Notes: generated by a model not told the origin, from the letters alone. DNA of 64,000 nucleotides from Rhizobium leguminosarum (GCF_001652265.1 NZ_LWBS01000109.1:186001-250000); one strand, 5' to 3'. Shown: positions 50,806-60,998, counted from the first letter of the stretch. Made by a program: numbers and translations.

Positions 50806-52752
50806 TCAGGGAAGACCAGCAAGTTGCAGGCCCTGTATCAGCGGTTCCGTATAGGCGGGATCGCGATCGGGGACGAAATGACGGATGTCCTCGCTGCGGA
50901 AATCGGGGAAGTTTTCCAGCACCACCCTGGCGTAATTCCTGGCCTTGCCTGTGTCGCCTGCCATGGCATGCGAGGCGGCGAGCAGACGGGCTGTTGCCTG
51001 CTTCGCCTTCACCGGCTCCAGCGCCTCGATCGCCATTTCATATTCTTCACGCATGAAGTGGATGCCGCCGAGGTTCCAGTAATAATAGTCCGGCGGCAGC
51101 GGGTTGAGTTTGAAGGCCGCACGGCTGAGTTCCAGCGCTCGATCGAAATCGCCATCATGGGAAAGCGCGTCGGCGAAATCGGCGAGGATATCGGCATCGT
51201 TGGGATTGAGATCCTGGGCCTGCTGGAAATATTCCAGGCTTTCGTCGAAGCGGCGGCGATAAAGCGCCACGAAGCCGAGCTCGCGGTAGGCCCGGCCGCT
51301 GTTCGGGTCGGACTGCTGCGCCTGCCGGGCAGCACCGTTCGCCTCGTCGAGCAGTTCCTTGTCCCGCATGCCGCGGATCAGCCATTCCATGCCGAGCGCG
51401 CGCGACATGCCGGCATGGGCGGCAGAGAAATGTTCATAACGATTGAGCGAGGATTTGAACCATTTGCGCGCCTGGCGCAGATGCTGCAGATCGGTCTGGG
51501 CAATCAGCCGCTTGCCTTCCAGGTAGAGACGGTAGGCGGACGGCGGCGCCTCGCCGATCGGTATCGCCAGTTCGTGACGCTCGATCGTGTCGGCGAGCGA
51601 GGAGACGATCCGCCGCGTCAGATGCCCGAAGGATTCGCTGATCTTCTGCATGACCAGCGGCAGTTCGATGGCCCAGATCACTTCCGAGGTCGTCGTCCGC
51701 GTCAGCCGGCAGGTCGCAAAGACATCCTCGTCGCGGCCCTGGATGGTGACGTAGACCGCATAGTCGAAGCTGAGGTCGAGCGGACCGGGCACGGCACGCG
51801 ACGGATCGATCGAACGGCTGAGGATCTCCAGGCTGGTATGCGCCGCGATCACCTTGAAGCCGCGCTGCTGGCTGAGGCCGATGGTGACGTCTTCGAGAAG
51901 GGCCCTGCCGACGCGCTCCATCAGCGGATCTGTGAAAATGCTTTCCGGTGGCAGAATGATGATACGCGGCTGGCCAAGCGGACCGACGGAAAGGTTAAGC
52001 GCCGACTGTGGATGTCCCGACGTCGCCTGTGCTGCCGGCGCCAGGTTAAGTTCGCGGGCAAGAGCAGTGGTGCTTTCTTCCGGCTCGGTGTCGAAGTCGT
52101 CCTTCAGTTGGCTCTTGCACTTCAGATAGGCCTGACGCGCCGCTGCCGGGTCGTTCATCCTGACATAGGTGCGCATCAAGGCGCGATAGGCCGTCTCGCT
52201 GGCAGGGTCGAGTTCCAGCAGGCGCCTGGCAAGCGTGACCTGCTCTTCATCCGATCTGTCTTCTGATGTCTCGACCAGCCGGGTGAGATGGGCGGAGCGC
52301 AGTTCGTCGACACGCTGGCGCTCAAAGGTCAGCCAGTCCTCGGCGCCCTGCGTCGGCGATTTGACGCCTTCGAGCAATTCGCCGTTCAGGAGGCCACCGT
52401 CTTCGGGTGCGAGCGGCCCTTTCTGTTTCAGGATATGAACGTCGACCTCCCAGCCATCAGCAAGGCCGATATGGGTACGGGTCGCGGCAAGCAGCTGTGG
52501 AAGGCCGGCGGGAACGCTCTGCTCGATGCGCGCCAGCAGCTGGCGCAGGCTGCCGGCCCGTTTTTCCGGCAGCTCCGATTGCCAGAGCTGTCGCCTGACG
52601 GTTTCGCGGTCAAGCTCGAAATTGGGTTCGGCGGCGAGCATGGCGAGGAGAAAATAAGACTTCTCCGGCAAGGGGAGTTCCTTCCCCGCCGCCAGCAATC
52701 GCGGTCTTCCGAGCAGGCACAGCCTGTTCGTCAGCATCTGCCGGATGTCCAT
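50806..52752 (-). CDS. BTAD/SARP-like regulator with TPRs
   Basis: 648 residues from Met at 52752; the frame is open to 52803. N-terminal winged-helix region of the OmpR/SARP type (LTNRLCLLGRPRLLAAGKELPLPEKSYFLL then ETVRRQLW), followed by a BTAD-like helical region (ARRLLELDPASETAYRALMRTYVR), a TolB-N-like module (RIIILPPESIFTDP) and C-terminal TPRs (FFALYRRR-type repeats such as LEYFQQAQDLNPNDADILAD). It is co-directional with and about 107 bases upstream of the peptide-ycaO-tfuA operon, so it is the likely regulator. Confidence 0.75.
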   Translation of the reverse strand: MDIRQMLTNRLCLLGRPRLLAAGKELPLPEKSYFLLAMLAAEPNFELDRETVRRQLWQSELPEKRAGSLRQLLARIEQSVPAGLPQLLAATRTHIGLADGWEVDVHILKQKGPLAPEDGGLLNGELLEGVKSPTQGAEDWLTFERQRVDELRSAHLTRLVETSEDRSDEEQVTLARRLLELDPASETAYRALMRTYVRMNDPAAARQAYLKCKSQLKDDFDTEPEESTTALARELNLAPAAQATSGHPQSALNLSVGPLGQPRIIILPPESIFTDPLMERVGRALLEDVTIGLSQQRGFKVIAAHTSLEILSRSIDPSRAVPGPLDLSFDYAVYVTIQGRDEDVFATCRLTRTTTSEVIWAIELPLVMQKISESFGHLTRRIVSSLADTIERHELAIPIGEAPPSAYRLYLEGKRLIAQTDLQHLRQARKWFKSSLNRYEHFSAAHAGMSRALGMEWLIRGMRDKELLDEANGAARQAQQSDPNSGRAYRELGFVALYRRRFDESLEYFQQAQDLNPNDADILADFADALSHDGDFDRALELSRAAFKLNPLPPDYYYWNLGGIHFMREEYEMAIEALEPVKAKQATARLLAASHAMAGDTGKARNYARVVLENFPDFRSEDIRHFVPDRDPAYTEPLIQGLQLAGLP

Positions 52753-52985
52753 CGCATCTCGGTTCTCACCCCTGAAAGCCAAGGCGCACAAGCGCACGGC
52801 CAATCAAAATCATGTTAGAGCTATAAGAGCCCGGCGCATAGCGGCTTTGCTTAAAAAAGAAGAAATTTCATCGAATATTTGCATATTCGCGCGCCACACG
52901 GGCAGGTAATGCTTTGTCAACACTTGCTTGGGGCGCGGTTTTCGTTCGGCCGAAGGCTATTTATGCCGTGAATAGGCCTGAGGGG

Positions 52986-53885
52986 TCAAAGCACCTGTGC
53001 AATCCGTCTCGGGCTTACTTCCGTAGCGGTTTTGGCCTCTACGAAGTCAAGCCCGATATCCAGCACCGGCGCACTGTGTGTCAGCCAACCGACGGAAATG
53101 AGGTCGACACCGGAAGCCGCGATTGCGGCGGCCGTTATCGGCGTGACGCGGCCGGACGCTTCGGTGATGGCCCGGCCGGCGACGATGGCGACAGCCTCGC
53201 GCAGCTGATCCGGTGTCATATTGTCGAGCAGCACGGCGTCGACGCCGGTCTCCATCGCTTCACGCAGCTGATCGAGCGTGTCCACTTCGACCTCGATCTT
53301 CACCATATGGCCGACGCCTGCCCGCGCCCGGCGGATCGCTTCAGCGACCCCACCGGCGATGGCGACGTGATTATCCTTGATCAGCACCGCGTCATAAAGC
53401 GCGAAACGGTGGTTCATGCCGCCACCGGCCCGCACCGCATATTTCTCCAGCGCCCTCAGCCCCGGCGTCGTCTTGCGCGTGCAGGCGACGGAAGCCCTGG
53501 TGCCGCGGATGGCCGCGGCAATCTCAGCCGTCACAGTCGCAATGCCGGAGAGGTGGCCGAGGAAATTCAGCGCGGTGCGCTCGCCGCTCAGCAGGCCGCG
53601 CGACGGACCTTCGATGGTGGCGATCACATCACCCGGCTTGACCGCGTCGCCATCCTGAAGATGGTGGCGCATGACGATCTCCGGATCGACGAGGGTGAAG
53701 GCGAGTTCGGCGGCATCGAGGCCGGCGATCACGCCCGGCTGACGGGCCGCCATCACCACCGTCGAACGGTGATCGCGAGGAATGACCGAGGCCGAGGTGA
53801 TATCGCCGGCAAGACCGAGATCTTCGAGAAGCGCCGCCCGCACCAGCGGCTCGACGATCAGGCGCGGAAGGGGAACGAGGTTCAT
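52986..53885 (-). CDS. nadC: Nicotinate-nucleotide pyrophosphorylase (carboxylating)
   Basis: 299 residues. QPRTase signatures: LLEDLGLAGDITSASVIP, ARQPGVIAGLDAAELAF, ERTALNFLGHLSGIATVT, CTRKTTPGLRALEKYAV and GGGMNHRFALYDAVLIKDNH. It converts quinolinate and PRPP to nicotinate mononucleotide. The start was chosen at 53885, one base past the nadB stop; the upstream frame to 53972 lies within nadB. Confidence 0.95.
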   Translation of the reverse strand: MNLVPLPRLIVEPLVRAALLEDLGLAGDITSASVIPRDHRSTVVMAARQPGVIAGLDAAELAFTLVDPEIVMRHHLQDGDAVKPGDVIATIEGPSRGLLSGERTALNFLGHLSGIATVTAEIAAAIRGTRASVACTRKTTPGLRALEKYAVRAGGGMNHRFALYDAVLIKDNHVAIAGGVAEAIRRARAGVGHMVKIEVEVDTLDQLREAMETGVDAVLLDNMTPDQLREAVAIVAGRAITEASGRVTPITAAAIAASGVDLISVGWLTHSAPVLDIGLDFVEAKTATEVSPRRIAQVL

Positions 53886-53886
53886 C

Positions 53887-55428
53887 TCAGGCACTCCTTG
53901 CAAGGGCATAGGGCGGCGTCGCGCGGGCGATCTCCAGAACGTCGGAAAGGCACATCTGGCGCCGGTTGGCATTGGCGAGCTTCAGCGGAAAGTCGGTGCG
54001 GGCATGGGCGCCGCGCGATTCCATCCGCAGGCTGGCAAAGACGGCGATCAGCAGCGCGACGATGGCCGGATCGGCGGCAGGGCCGCTGCCTTCGGCAAGC
54101 GGCAACAGGGCGGCGATCGCACCATGAATGGCGCCGGCATTGCGCAGCACGCCGAGATGGCGCGAGACGATCGGCCGCACGGATGACGCATCGGCCGGCG
54201 CTGGCAGTCTCTCGGCGAAGATGGTGCTGATGGTACCTGCGGGCACGCCTGATATGTCGCGCGCCGCCCGCATGCCCATGGCAGCCGCTTCCAGCAGCGA
54301 ATTGCTGGCAAGCCGGTTTGCGCCGTGCAGGCCGGTCGAGGCCGCTTCACCGGCAACCCAGAGACCTGGAACCGAGCTGCGGCCATTTGCATCCGTGGCC
54401 ACGCCGCCCATGTGATAGTGAACGGCCGGGCGCACAGGAATGAGGTCTTTCGCCGGATCGATGCCGGCCTCGCCGCAAAGGGCGGAGATGACAGGAAAGC
54501 GAGCGGCAAAGCGGCTGCCGAGAGCATCGCGGGCATCGAGAAAGACCCGGCCGCCGCGGGCGATTTCGGCGCTGATCGCACGCGCCACCACGTCGCGCGG
54601 TGCAAGTTCAGCGCCTGATATGCGGGCCATGAAGCGTTCGCTGCGTTCGTTGACGAGCACGGCGCCCTCGCCGCGCACCGCCTCGCTGATGAGCGCCAGC
54701 GGCCTGCGGCGTGAATCGAGCGCGGTCGGATGGAACTGGACGAATTCCATATCGGCGAGCGCGGCACCGGCCCTTGCCGCGAGCGCGATCCCCTGGCCGA
54801 AATTGCCCATCGGATTGGTGGTTGCGTCGTAAAGCCCGCCGATGCCGCCGGTGGCGAGCACCACCCTTGAAGTCGGCAGAATGGCGGCTCCATTCGCGGT
54901 CGCGCAAAGGAGGCCGGCGACCTGCTCGCCGTCCATCACAATCCGCCGCACCTCGAACCCTTCGAGCACTGATATAGCCGGTGTTTTCATCACCGCCTCG
55001 ATCAGCGCGGCGATGATCGCAGCACCCGAGCCATCGCCTTCGGCGTGGACGATGCGGCGGCGATTATGGGCTGCCTCCAGCCCGAGCGAGAGGTCTCCTG
55101 CGGTATTCCTGTCGAAGCGTACGCCGGCTTGCTCCAGCGCGTTGATCGCCGCTGGCGCCTCGGCAATGATGCCGGCGGCGATCGCCGGATCGCAGAGCCC
55201 GTCGCCGGCCGCAAGCGTATCGGCAAGATGTAGCGCTGCGCTGTCGTCGGCGCCCATGCTGGCGGCGATGCCACCCTGCGCCCAGGCGCTCGATGTCTCC
55301 GCGCCAAGGGCCGCGCGGGTGACGATGATGGAGGGTTCAGGCGCCAGTGTCAGCGCGGTCATCAACCCCGCAATGCCGCTGCCGACGATCACCGTGCGTC
55401 CGGCAAGATGGTCGAGTATCTCGGTCAT
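53887..55428 (-). CDS. nadB: L-aspartate oxidase
   Basis: 513 residues. FAD site [34 protein letters not shown], and the active-site region [31 protein letters not shown] and [16 protein letters not shown], all typical of NadB. It oxidises aspartate to iminoaspartate for NadA. It overlaps the nadA stop by four bases. The ATG at 55428 was preferred over the longer open frame to 55815. Confidence 0.95.
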   Translation of the reverse strand: MTEILDHLAGRTVIVGSGIAGLMTALTLAPEPSIIVTRAALGAETSSAWAQGGIAASMGADDSAALHLADTLAAGDGLCDPAIAAGIIAEAPAAINALEQAGVRFDRNTAGDLSLGLEAAHNRRRIVHAEGDGSGAAIIAALIEAVMKTPAISVLEGFEVRRIVMDGEQVAGLLCATANGAAILPTSRVVLATGGIGGLYDATTNPMGNFGQGIALAARAGAALADMEFVQFHPTALDSRRRPLALISEAVRGEGAVLVNERSERFMARISGAELAPRDVVARAISAEIARGGRVFLDARDALGSRFAARFPVISALCGEAGIDPAKDLIPVRPAVHYHMGGVATDANGRSSVPGLWVAGEAASTGLHGANRLASNSLLEAAAMGMRAARDISGVPAGTISTIFAERLPAPADASSVRPIVSRHLGVLRNAGAIHGAIAALLPLAEGSGPAADPAIVALLIAVFASLRMESRGAHARTDFPLKLANANRRQMCLSDVLEIARATPPYALARSA

Positions 55429-56396
55429 ATCGCCAGCATCCTCTCGACGGCGCGGCGGGCGGCCACCGCAATTGCCGGATCGACCGTCACCTCGTGGCGG
55501 TTTTCCTCGAGTGCGGCGCGGATATTGGCCAGCGTGATCCGCTTCATGTGCGGGCAGAGATTGCAGGGGCGAATGAACTCGACATCGGGATGGTGCACGG
55601 CGACATTGTCGCTCATCGAGCATTCGGTGAGCAGCACGACGCGCGCCGGCTTCTGCCTGCCGACATAATCCGACATCACGGCGGTAGAGCCGGCGAAATC
55701 GGCTTCGGCCACCACTTCGGGCGGGCATTCGGGATGGGCGAGCACGGTTACGCCTGGATGGTTTTCGCGCAGCTGGCGCACATCCTCGGCGGTGAAGAGT
55801 TCGTGCACCTCGCAATGGCCATGCCAGGCGATGATCTCGACGTCAGTCTCGCGGGCGACGTTGCGCGCCAGATATTCGTCGGGGATCATCAGCACCTTCG
55901 GCACAGCGAGCGATTCCACCACTTGTCTTGCATTGCCCGAGGTGCAGCAGATGTCGGAGGCAGCCTTCACCGCGGCCGAGGTGTTGACATAGGTGACGAT
56001 GGGCACGCCGGGATGGGCCTGGCGCAGCAGGGCGATATCCTCAGGCGTGATCGAATCCGCCAGCGAACAGCCGGCGCCGAGATCCGGGATCAATACTGTT
56101 TTCCCGGGGTTCAGCAGCTTGGCGGTCTCGGCCATGAAATGCACGCCGGCAAGCACGATGATATCGGCATCGACCTCGATCGCCTTGCGGGCGAGCGCCA
56201 GGCTGTCGCCAACGATATCGGCCACGCCGTGGAAGATCTCCGGTGTCTGATAGTTGTGCGCGAGAATGACGGCATTGCGGCGGCGCTTGAGCTCGAGGAT
56301 CGCGTCGACGTCATTTTCGAATGTCATCCATTCGGCTTTGGGAATGACACGGCTGACGCGCTCGTAGAGCGAGGATGCGGAAACAGGATAATTCAT
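55425..56396 (-). CDS. nadA: Quinolinate synthase
   Basis: 323 residues. [20 protein letters not shown] and three Cys motifs for the [4Fe-4S] cluster ([28 protein letters not shown]). It condenses iminoaspartate and dihydroxyacetone phosphate to quinolinate. It is first in nadABC, directly downstream of two operator-like palindromes. Confidence 0.96.
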   Translation of the reverse strand: MNYPVSASSLYERVSRVIPKAEWMTFENDVDAILELKRRRNAVILAHNYQTPEIFHGVADIVGDSLALARKAIEVDADIIVLAGVHFMAETAKLLNPGKTVLIPDLGAGCSLADSITPEDIALLRQAHPGVPIVTYVNTSAAVKAASDICCTSGNARQVVESLAVPKVLMIPDEYLARNVARETDVEIIAWHGHCEVHELFTAEDVRQLRENHPGVTVLAHPECPPEVVAEADFAGSTAVMSDYVGRQKPARVVLLTECSMSDNVAVHHPDVEFIRPCNLCPHMKRITLANIRAALEENRHEVTVDPAIAVAARRAVERMLAI

Positions 56397-56410
56397 GACC
56401 GGCTCCTAAT

Positions 56411-56464
56411 TATGCTCCACTTGAGCATATCATAGGCCAAGAGATATTCTCACGGTGAGCATAT
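56411..56464. promoter_or_regulatory. NadQ/NrtR-type operator pair upstream of nadA
   Basis: TATGCTC-5-GAGCATA at 56411-56429 is a perfect 7-bp dyad. ATATTCTCA-CGG-TGAGCATAT at 56444-56464 is a 9-bp dyad with one mismatch. Both share the ATGCTCA core and lie between the regulator stop and the nadA start, in the expected repressor position. This fits the Rhizobiales NAD repressor motif as I remember it. Confidence 0.65.
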
Positions 56465-56465
56465 G

Positions 56466-57362
56466 TCAATTGCGGGAGAGCGGTAATTTCGTTCCTGCCA
56501 GCGCCCGTTCTTCGAGAACGGTATGGCGAAAGCGGAAGAGCTTGGCCGGCCGGCCGCCGGTTTCGCTTTCGGTTCCGCCGGTTTCCTCGACGAGATCCTG
56601 CTGTTCGATGAGGCGGCGGAAATTCTGCTTGTGCAGCGTCAGCCCTGCCAAGGCTTCGATGGTGCGCTGCAGCCTCAGCAGCGTAAAACTCTCCGGCATC
56701 AGCTCGAAGACGACAGGGCGGTATTTGATCTTGGCGCGCAGCCTGGCGATGCCGGTCGCGAGAATGCGGCGATGATCGGCAAACATTGCGCGGCCGAGAT
56801 TGGCCTCCGCCCCGCATCCGGCTTCCGCGACGAGCCCCGCCTCGTAAAGCAGTTCGTAGCGCTGCAGGGCCAGATCCTCGTTCCAGCCGCCGCCATCAAG
56901 GCCGAAGGTGAAATCCGCCCGGCGATGGCGATGGTCGCGTCTTGCCGGATCGGCATCGGCCCAGCTCCCCAGACGCGCCATGATCTCGTCAAGCACGGCC
57001 GGCCGTCCCTGCCGATGGTCTTCCCAGGGGAAATATTCGTACCAGCCATGCCATCCCGGCCGGCCGGCGCCCGACTGCTCGTTGACGAGGCCGAGATAGC
57101 TGATCGAGATCGTCCGCCCGCCTGGGATATCGTTGTTCCGGTCGCGATCGGCGAAGGTATAGAGCTGTTCGAGATAACCGACGGGATGTTCCGTCTGCTC
57201 CTGCACCCATTCGCGCAGGCCCGATTGCAGGGTGCGATGCCCCATCTCGAAAGGGCCAGACGGCAGCGCGTTGCCGGAGCGGATGGTCATCACGCGCGGT
57301 TCGTCCCCCGTCACCGCGACGAGCACCGCAATCAATTCCGCATGCGCAAAGCCGATCGTCAC
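56466..57362 (-). CDS. nadQ: Nudix-related transcriptional regulator of NAD synthesis (NadQ/NrtR type)
   Basis: 298 residues if started at GTG 57362 (VTIGFAHAELIAVLVAV). The frame is open to an ATG at 57464, but that start lies within a stable hairpin downstream of the panB-like gene. N-terminal Nudix-like fold (ALPSGPFEMGHRTLQSGLREWVQEQTEHPVGYLEQLYTF) and C-terminal winged helix (FTLLRLQRTIEALAGLTLHKQNFRRLIEQ). It is immediately upstream of the nadA operator region. NadQ is the name I recall for this Rhizobiales regulator. Confidence 0.8.
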   Translation of the reverse strand: MTIGFAHAELIAVLVAVTGDEPRVMTIRSGNALPSGPFEMGHRTLQSGLREWVQEQTEHPVGYLEQLYTFADRDRNNDIPGGRTISISYLGLVNEQSGAGRPGWHGWYEYFPWEDHRQGRPAVLDEIMARLGSWADADPARRDHRHRRADFTFGLDGGGWNEDLALQRYELLYEAGLVAEAGCGAEANLGRAMFADHRRILATGIARLRAKIKYRPVVFELMPESFTLLRLQRTIEALAGLTLHKQNFRRLIEQQDLVEETGGTESETGGRPAKLFRFRHTVLEERALAGTKLPLSRN

Positions 57363-57438
57363 AGGGGACCGAATACTCCGTTCCGAATGAATCGAACGGA
57401 TAATTCCTGACACAGGCCGGGACGGAAGCCAATGGAGA

Positions 57439-57461
57439 GGAAGCGCCTTTGCGGCGCTTCC
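57439..57461 (-). terminator. Hairpin after the panB-like gene
   Basis: Perfect 9-bp arms GGAAGCGCC/GGCGCTTCC with a 5-base loop, 33 bases past the stop of the panB-like gene. It probably ends that transcript before the NadQ gene. The T-tail is weak. Confidence 0.5.
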
Positions 57462-57493
57462 CACATCATCGAGGCAGTAGAAGTCGTTTGCCC

Positions 57494-58309
57494 TCAGCTA
57501 TTGCCCGTCTCGCTTTTCAGCCGCTGCAGGAAGATTTCCAGTTCCGCGTCGTCGATACCGATGAGATGGCGCTTTTCCGGATAGGCGCCGGTCCTGATAT
57601 CCTCGGCAAATTCGGTGAAGGCGGCGATGCGCTCGCGCTGCAGCCGGTCGTGTTCGGCGGCAAAGTCGCGATAGATCTTGGCGTGGCGTGGAGTGTGGTC
57701 GCGATTGGCGCCGAGCACGTCGTCGGCGAAGAGATACTGGGCGTCGCAGCCACTGCCTGCCCCCATGGAGATCATCAGCATCGAGGTGTTGCTGCTGATG
57801 GCGGCAGCGACATCCCCTGGGACGACTTCGATTTCGGCGGCGAAGGCGCCAGCCTCTTCCAGCGCCTTGGTCTGCCGCCAGATTTCGGCCGCACTCGCCG
57901 CCGTCTTGCCGACGGCACGGAAGCCGCCGGTCCAGGTCGCTTTTGAAGGGATCAGCCCGAGATGGCCGCAGACGGGAATGCCTTCATCGCGCAGGCGCCG
58001 GATCGTCTGCAGGCTTGCGGCGCAATAGACCGCATCGCCGCCCGCCTTCAGCGCCGCGAAGGCCGCACGCAGATAGTCCTCGGCCGAGACATGGTCGCCA
58101 TATTCGAGCCCCGGAATGGCAAAGAGAGTGGGGGCGATTTCGCGAAAGACCGGCCCGAGCAGCGAGGGCGGCACCGAGACGATGTCGATCCCCGCTTTTT
58201 CGGCGGCGCCCGCCTCCTCCAGCGAGGTGACGCGCAGCATGGTGAGCTGGCGCTTGCCTTTTTCCGCAAGCAGATCGGCGACGGTCGCGCGTTTATGTTT
58301 CTTCATCAT
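57494..58309 (-). CDS. panB: 3-methyl-2-oxobutanoate hydroxymethyltransferase-like protein
   Basis: 271 residues. PanB family: RQLTMLRVTSLEEAGAAEKAG, VSAEDYLRAAFAALKAGGDAV, GIPVCGHLGLIPSKATWTGG, FAAEIEVVPGDVAAAI and SMGAGSGCDAQYLFADDVLG. PanB uses 5,10-methylene-THF to hydroxymethylate ketoisovalerate. It is 26 bases after the ferredoxin reductase gene, so it may be in the same operon as a demethylase, unlike housekeeping panBC. Confidence 0.85.
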   Translation of the reverse strand: MMKKHKRATVADLLAEKGKRQLTMLRVTSLEEAGAAEKAGIDIVSVPPSLLGPVFREIAPTLFAIPGLEYGDHVSAEDYLRAAFAALKAGGDAVYCAASLQTIRRLRDEGIPVCGHLGLIPSKATWTGGFRAVGKTAASAAEIWRQTKALEEAGAFAAEIEVVPGDVAAAISSNTSMLMISMGAGSGCDAQYLFADDVLGANRDHTPRHAKIYRDFAAEHDRLQRERIAAFTEFAEDIRTGAYPEKRHLIGIDDAELEIFLQRLKSETGNS

Positions 58310-58335
58310 CAATTCCTTTGAAAATATCGGGCGGC

Positions 58336-59562
58336 TCAGGCGGCTAGGAGGGATTTCAGCTTGATGTCGCTGGCTGCGAGTGCTGCCGGGTTCGGATGGG
58401 CGCGCGCTGCGATCAGCATTTCGGCGAGCCTGATATCGCGCGCCACCGCATTGCCAGGTCCGATGCCACTTGCGGCGATCAATCGTCCGTCGGTGTTGAG
58501 ATGGAAAAGAATGAAGGCGCCTGCGCCGAGATCGCGGCGCTGATGCATGGCTGCCCCTTCGGCAAGGCCTGATATCTGCAGCGTCATGTCGTATTGATCC
58601 GACCAGAACCACGGCACGGCCGAGACGGCTTCGTTAAAGCCGAGCATGTTGGCCGCGGCCAATGTGCCCTGCTCCTGGGCATTGCGCCAGGATTCCAGCC
58701 GCACCCGCCGGCCGCCATAGATCGGCAGCGGAAAGGAGCAGCAGTCGCCGGCCGCAAAGACATCAGCTGCGGAGGTCTGGAGATAAGTGTCGACGGCAAT
58801 GCCGTTGTCGATTGCGAGGCCTGCCCTTTCGGCGATCTCGACATTCGGCCGTGCGCCGATGCCGATGAGGACGAGATCGGCTTCGATCACCTCGCCGGTC
58901 GACAATCGGATCAGGGCTTTTCCGTTTTCCTCGGTCAGCGCCTCGATGGAGACGCCGCAGCGGATATCGACGCCCTCGGCGCGGTGGCGCTCGGTGAGCA
59001 GATGGGCGATCTCCTCCGGCACGCCACGCTTCAGCACGCGTTCCAGCCCTTCGATGACGGTGACCTCGGCGCCAAGCAGCCGCGCCGTTGCCGCAAGTTC
59101 CAGTCCGATGAACCCGCCACCGATGATGGCGATATGCCGTCCCGGCTTCATCGCATCCCGCAATGCCGCCGCATCGTGATGCGTCCGCAGCGCGCGAATA
59201 TGCGGGCTGCCCTGCGGTGCGCCGGGGAATGACCGCGCGGCCGCACCCGTCGCAAGCAGAAGCTTGTCGTAGGAAAGCACGGTACCGTCCGAAAGCGTGA
59301 CGGTCCTGGATGCGGTGTCGAGATCCCTGGCCTCCAGGCCGGTCAGCAGCCGGATACCGTTTTCGATATATTTTTCCGCCGCGGCGATGAATTTCGGATC
59401 GCTTGCATCGGTGGAGCCGGCCTTCGAAAGCGGTGGCCGTTCATAGGGCGGAAGCGGCTCGGCGCCGACTAGCGTTATCTCGCCGGCAAAGCCCTTTTCC
59501 CGCAAGGCGAAGGCGGCGCGCGCACCGCATTCGCCCGCGCCCAGGATGACGTAATGAGCCAT
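58336..59562 (-). CDS. Ferredoxin reductase (MocF-like)
   Basis: 408 residues, FAD/NAD(P)H reductase of the oxygenase-coupled type. YVILGAGECGARAAFALREKG binds FAD, HIAIIGGGFIGLELAATARLLG binds NAD(P), and VFAAGDCCSFPLPIYGGRRVRLESW is the C-terminal motif. It would pass electrons to the Rieske protein upstream and on to the desaturase-like enzyme. Confidence 0.88.
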   Translation of the reverse strand: MAHYVILGAGECGARAAFALREKGFAGEITLVGAEPLPPYERPPLSKAGSTDASDPKFIAAAEKYIENGIRLLTGLEARDLDTASRTVTLSDGTVLSYDKLLLATGAAARSFPGAPQGSPHIRALRTHHDAAALRDAMKPGRHIAIIGGGFIGLELAATARLLGAEVTVIEGLERVLKRGVPEEIAHLLTERHRAEGVDIRCGVSIEALTEENGKALIRLSTGEVIEADLVLIGIGARPNVEIAERAGLAIDNGIAVDTYLQTSAADVFAAGDCCSFPLPIYGGRRVRLESWRNAQEQGTLAAANMLGFNEAVSAVPWFWSDQYDMTLQISGLAEGAAMHQRRDLGAGAFILFHLNTDGRLIAASGIGPGNAVARDIRLAEMLIAARAHPNPAALAASDIKLKSLLAA

Positions 59563-59573
59563 GCCGGCCTCCC

Positions 59574-59888
59574 TCAGAGCGAGATGAAGACGGCGCCGTC
59601 TTCGATCTTGACAGGATAGGTCTTGAGATTGACGCAGACCGGCGCACCCTTGGCTTCGCCCGTCTTGTAGTTGAAGCGGCCGTTATGTTTCGGACATTCG
59701 ATGATCTCATCCATGACAAGCCCGTCGGCGAGGTGGATATGTTCATGCGTGCAGAGCCCGTCGGTCGCGAAGAATTCGTCGTCCGGGCTGCGATAGACCG
59801 CGAAGGTGCGCCCGTCGTGATCGAAGCGGATGACATCCTCTTCGTCGATCTCATCCTTGTCGCAGACCTGGATCCAATTTCCGCTCAT
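59574..59888 (-). CDS. Rieske [2Fe-2S] ferredoxin (MocE-like)
   Basis: 104 residues. Cluster-binding motifs CTHEHIHLADG and CPKHNGRF (each Cys-x-His). It lies 11 bases before the reductase gene and is the likely electron carrier of the MocDEF-type system. Confidence 0.92.
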   Translation of the reverse strand: MSGNWIQVCDKDEIDEEDVIRFDHDGRTFAVYRSPDDEFFATDGLCTHEHIHLADGLVMDEIIECPKHNGRFNYKTGEAKGAPVCVNLKTYPVKIEDGAVFISL

Positions 59889-59909
59889 CTTGTCCTCCCT
59901 CGATTGTCT

Positions 59910-60998
59910 TTATTGCGCGGCTGGGGCCAGCTCGTTGTGGAATTCCTCGCGATAGGGCCGCGCGGTGGCCGGCAGTTCGCGCCTCAGGAAATAATCCTCG
60001 TTGCGCAGCTGGCGCAGGAAGGCCGGGATCATCTCGCGATAGCCGGACCAGATCGATGGGTTCGGCGCCGGCAGGTCGTGCTTGATCATCGCGTGCAGCC
60101 TGGGCAGCGCGTGATAGGGCACCATCGGAAACATGTGATGTTCGACGTGGTAGTTCATGTTCCAGTAAATGAAGCGGCTGATGGGGTTCATATAGACCGT
60201 GCGGCTGTTCAGCCGATGGTCGGTCACATTGTCGGCAAGGCCGCCATGCTGCAGCAGACCGGTCAGCACATGGTGCCAGGCGCCATAGAGGCGCGGCAGG
60301 CCGATCAGCATCAGCGGCAGGATCGAACCCATGGCGATCGTGGCTGCGATCGTTGCAACATAGATCGCCAGCCAGATGCGGGCGATGCGGATGGCCTTTG
60401 GCTGCTCCATCTCCGGGATGAAGGTCTTTTCCGCCGCGCTGACGCCGCCGAAGGCATTGCGCAGCATGTCGACGATCGCATGCCAGGCGTCGAGGATGCC
60501 GAAGAAATTAAGCACCAGCCGGAAGAGATCAGGCGGCCGCATGACGGCGATCTCGGGATCGCGGCCGACGATCACCGTATCGGTGTGATGGCGCGCATGG
60601 CTCCAGCGCCAGGTCACCGGATTGCGCATGATCATGAAGCAGGCAATCTGGTAGACGACATCGTTCATCCAGCGCGTCTTGAAGGCGGTGCCATGGCCGC
60701 ATTCGTGCCAGCGGCTATCGGAGGCCGAGCCGTAGAGCACGCCATAGGCGAGGAAGAAGGGCAGCGCGATCCACGAGCCCCAGAAATAAATGCCGAGCCC
60801 GGCAAGGACCACCATGCTGCCGAGCCAGAGGGCCGTGTCGCGGATTGCCGGCGCATCGGAGCGCTGCATCAGCGCTTTCATCTCCTTGCGCGGAATGTCG
60901 GTGTGGTACCATTCGGCTGCCGCCAGCCCCGTCTCGACGGCAGTGCGGCCGCTTTCGCCGAGAAGGTCGTAGTCACGTTTCTTTGTCTGGGTCGCCAT
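59910..60998 (-). CDS. Fatty-acid-desaturase-like di-iron monooxygenase (MocD-like)
   Basis: 362 residues from the ATG at 60998 with GGGAGG upstream. Membrane helices and three His boxes: HECGHGTAF, HARHHTD and HVEHHMFP. With Rieske and reductase genes in line, this matches MocD of rhizopine catabolism, thought to demethylate 3-O-methyl-scyllo-inosamine; other methoxy or N-methyl substrates are possible. Confidence 0.88.
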   Translation of the reverse strand: MATQTKKRDYDLLGESGRTAVETGLAAAEWYHTDIPRKEMKALMQRSDAPAIRDTALWLGSMVVLAGLGIYFWGSWIALPFFLAYGVLYGSASDSRWHECGHGTAFKTRWMNDVVYQIACFMIMRNPVTWRWSHARHHTDTVIVGRDPEIAVMRPPDLFRLVLNFFGILDAWHAIVDMLRNAFGGVSAAEKTFIPEMEQPKAIRIARIWLAIYVATIAATIAMGSILPLMLIGLPRLYGAWHHVLTGLLQHGGLADNVTDHRLNSRTVYMNPISRFIYWNMNYHVEHHMFPMVPYHALPRLHAMIKHDLPAPNPSIWSGYREMIPAFLRQLRNEDYFLRRELPATARPYREEFHNELAPAAQ

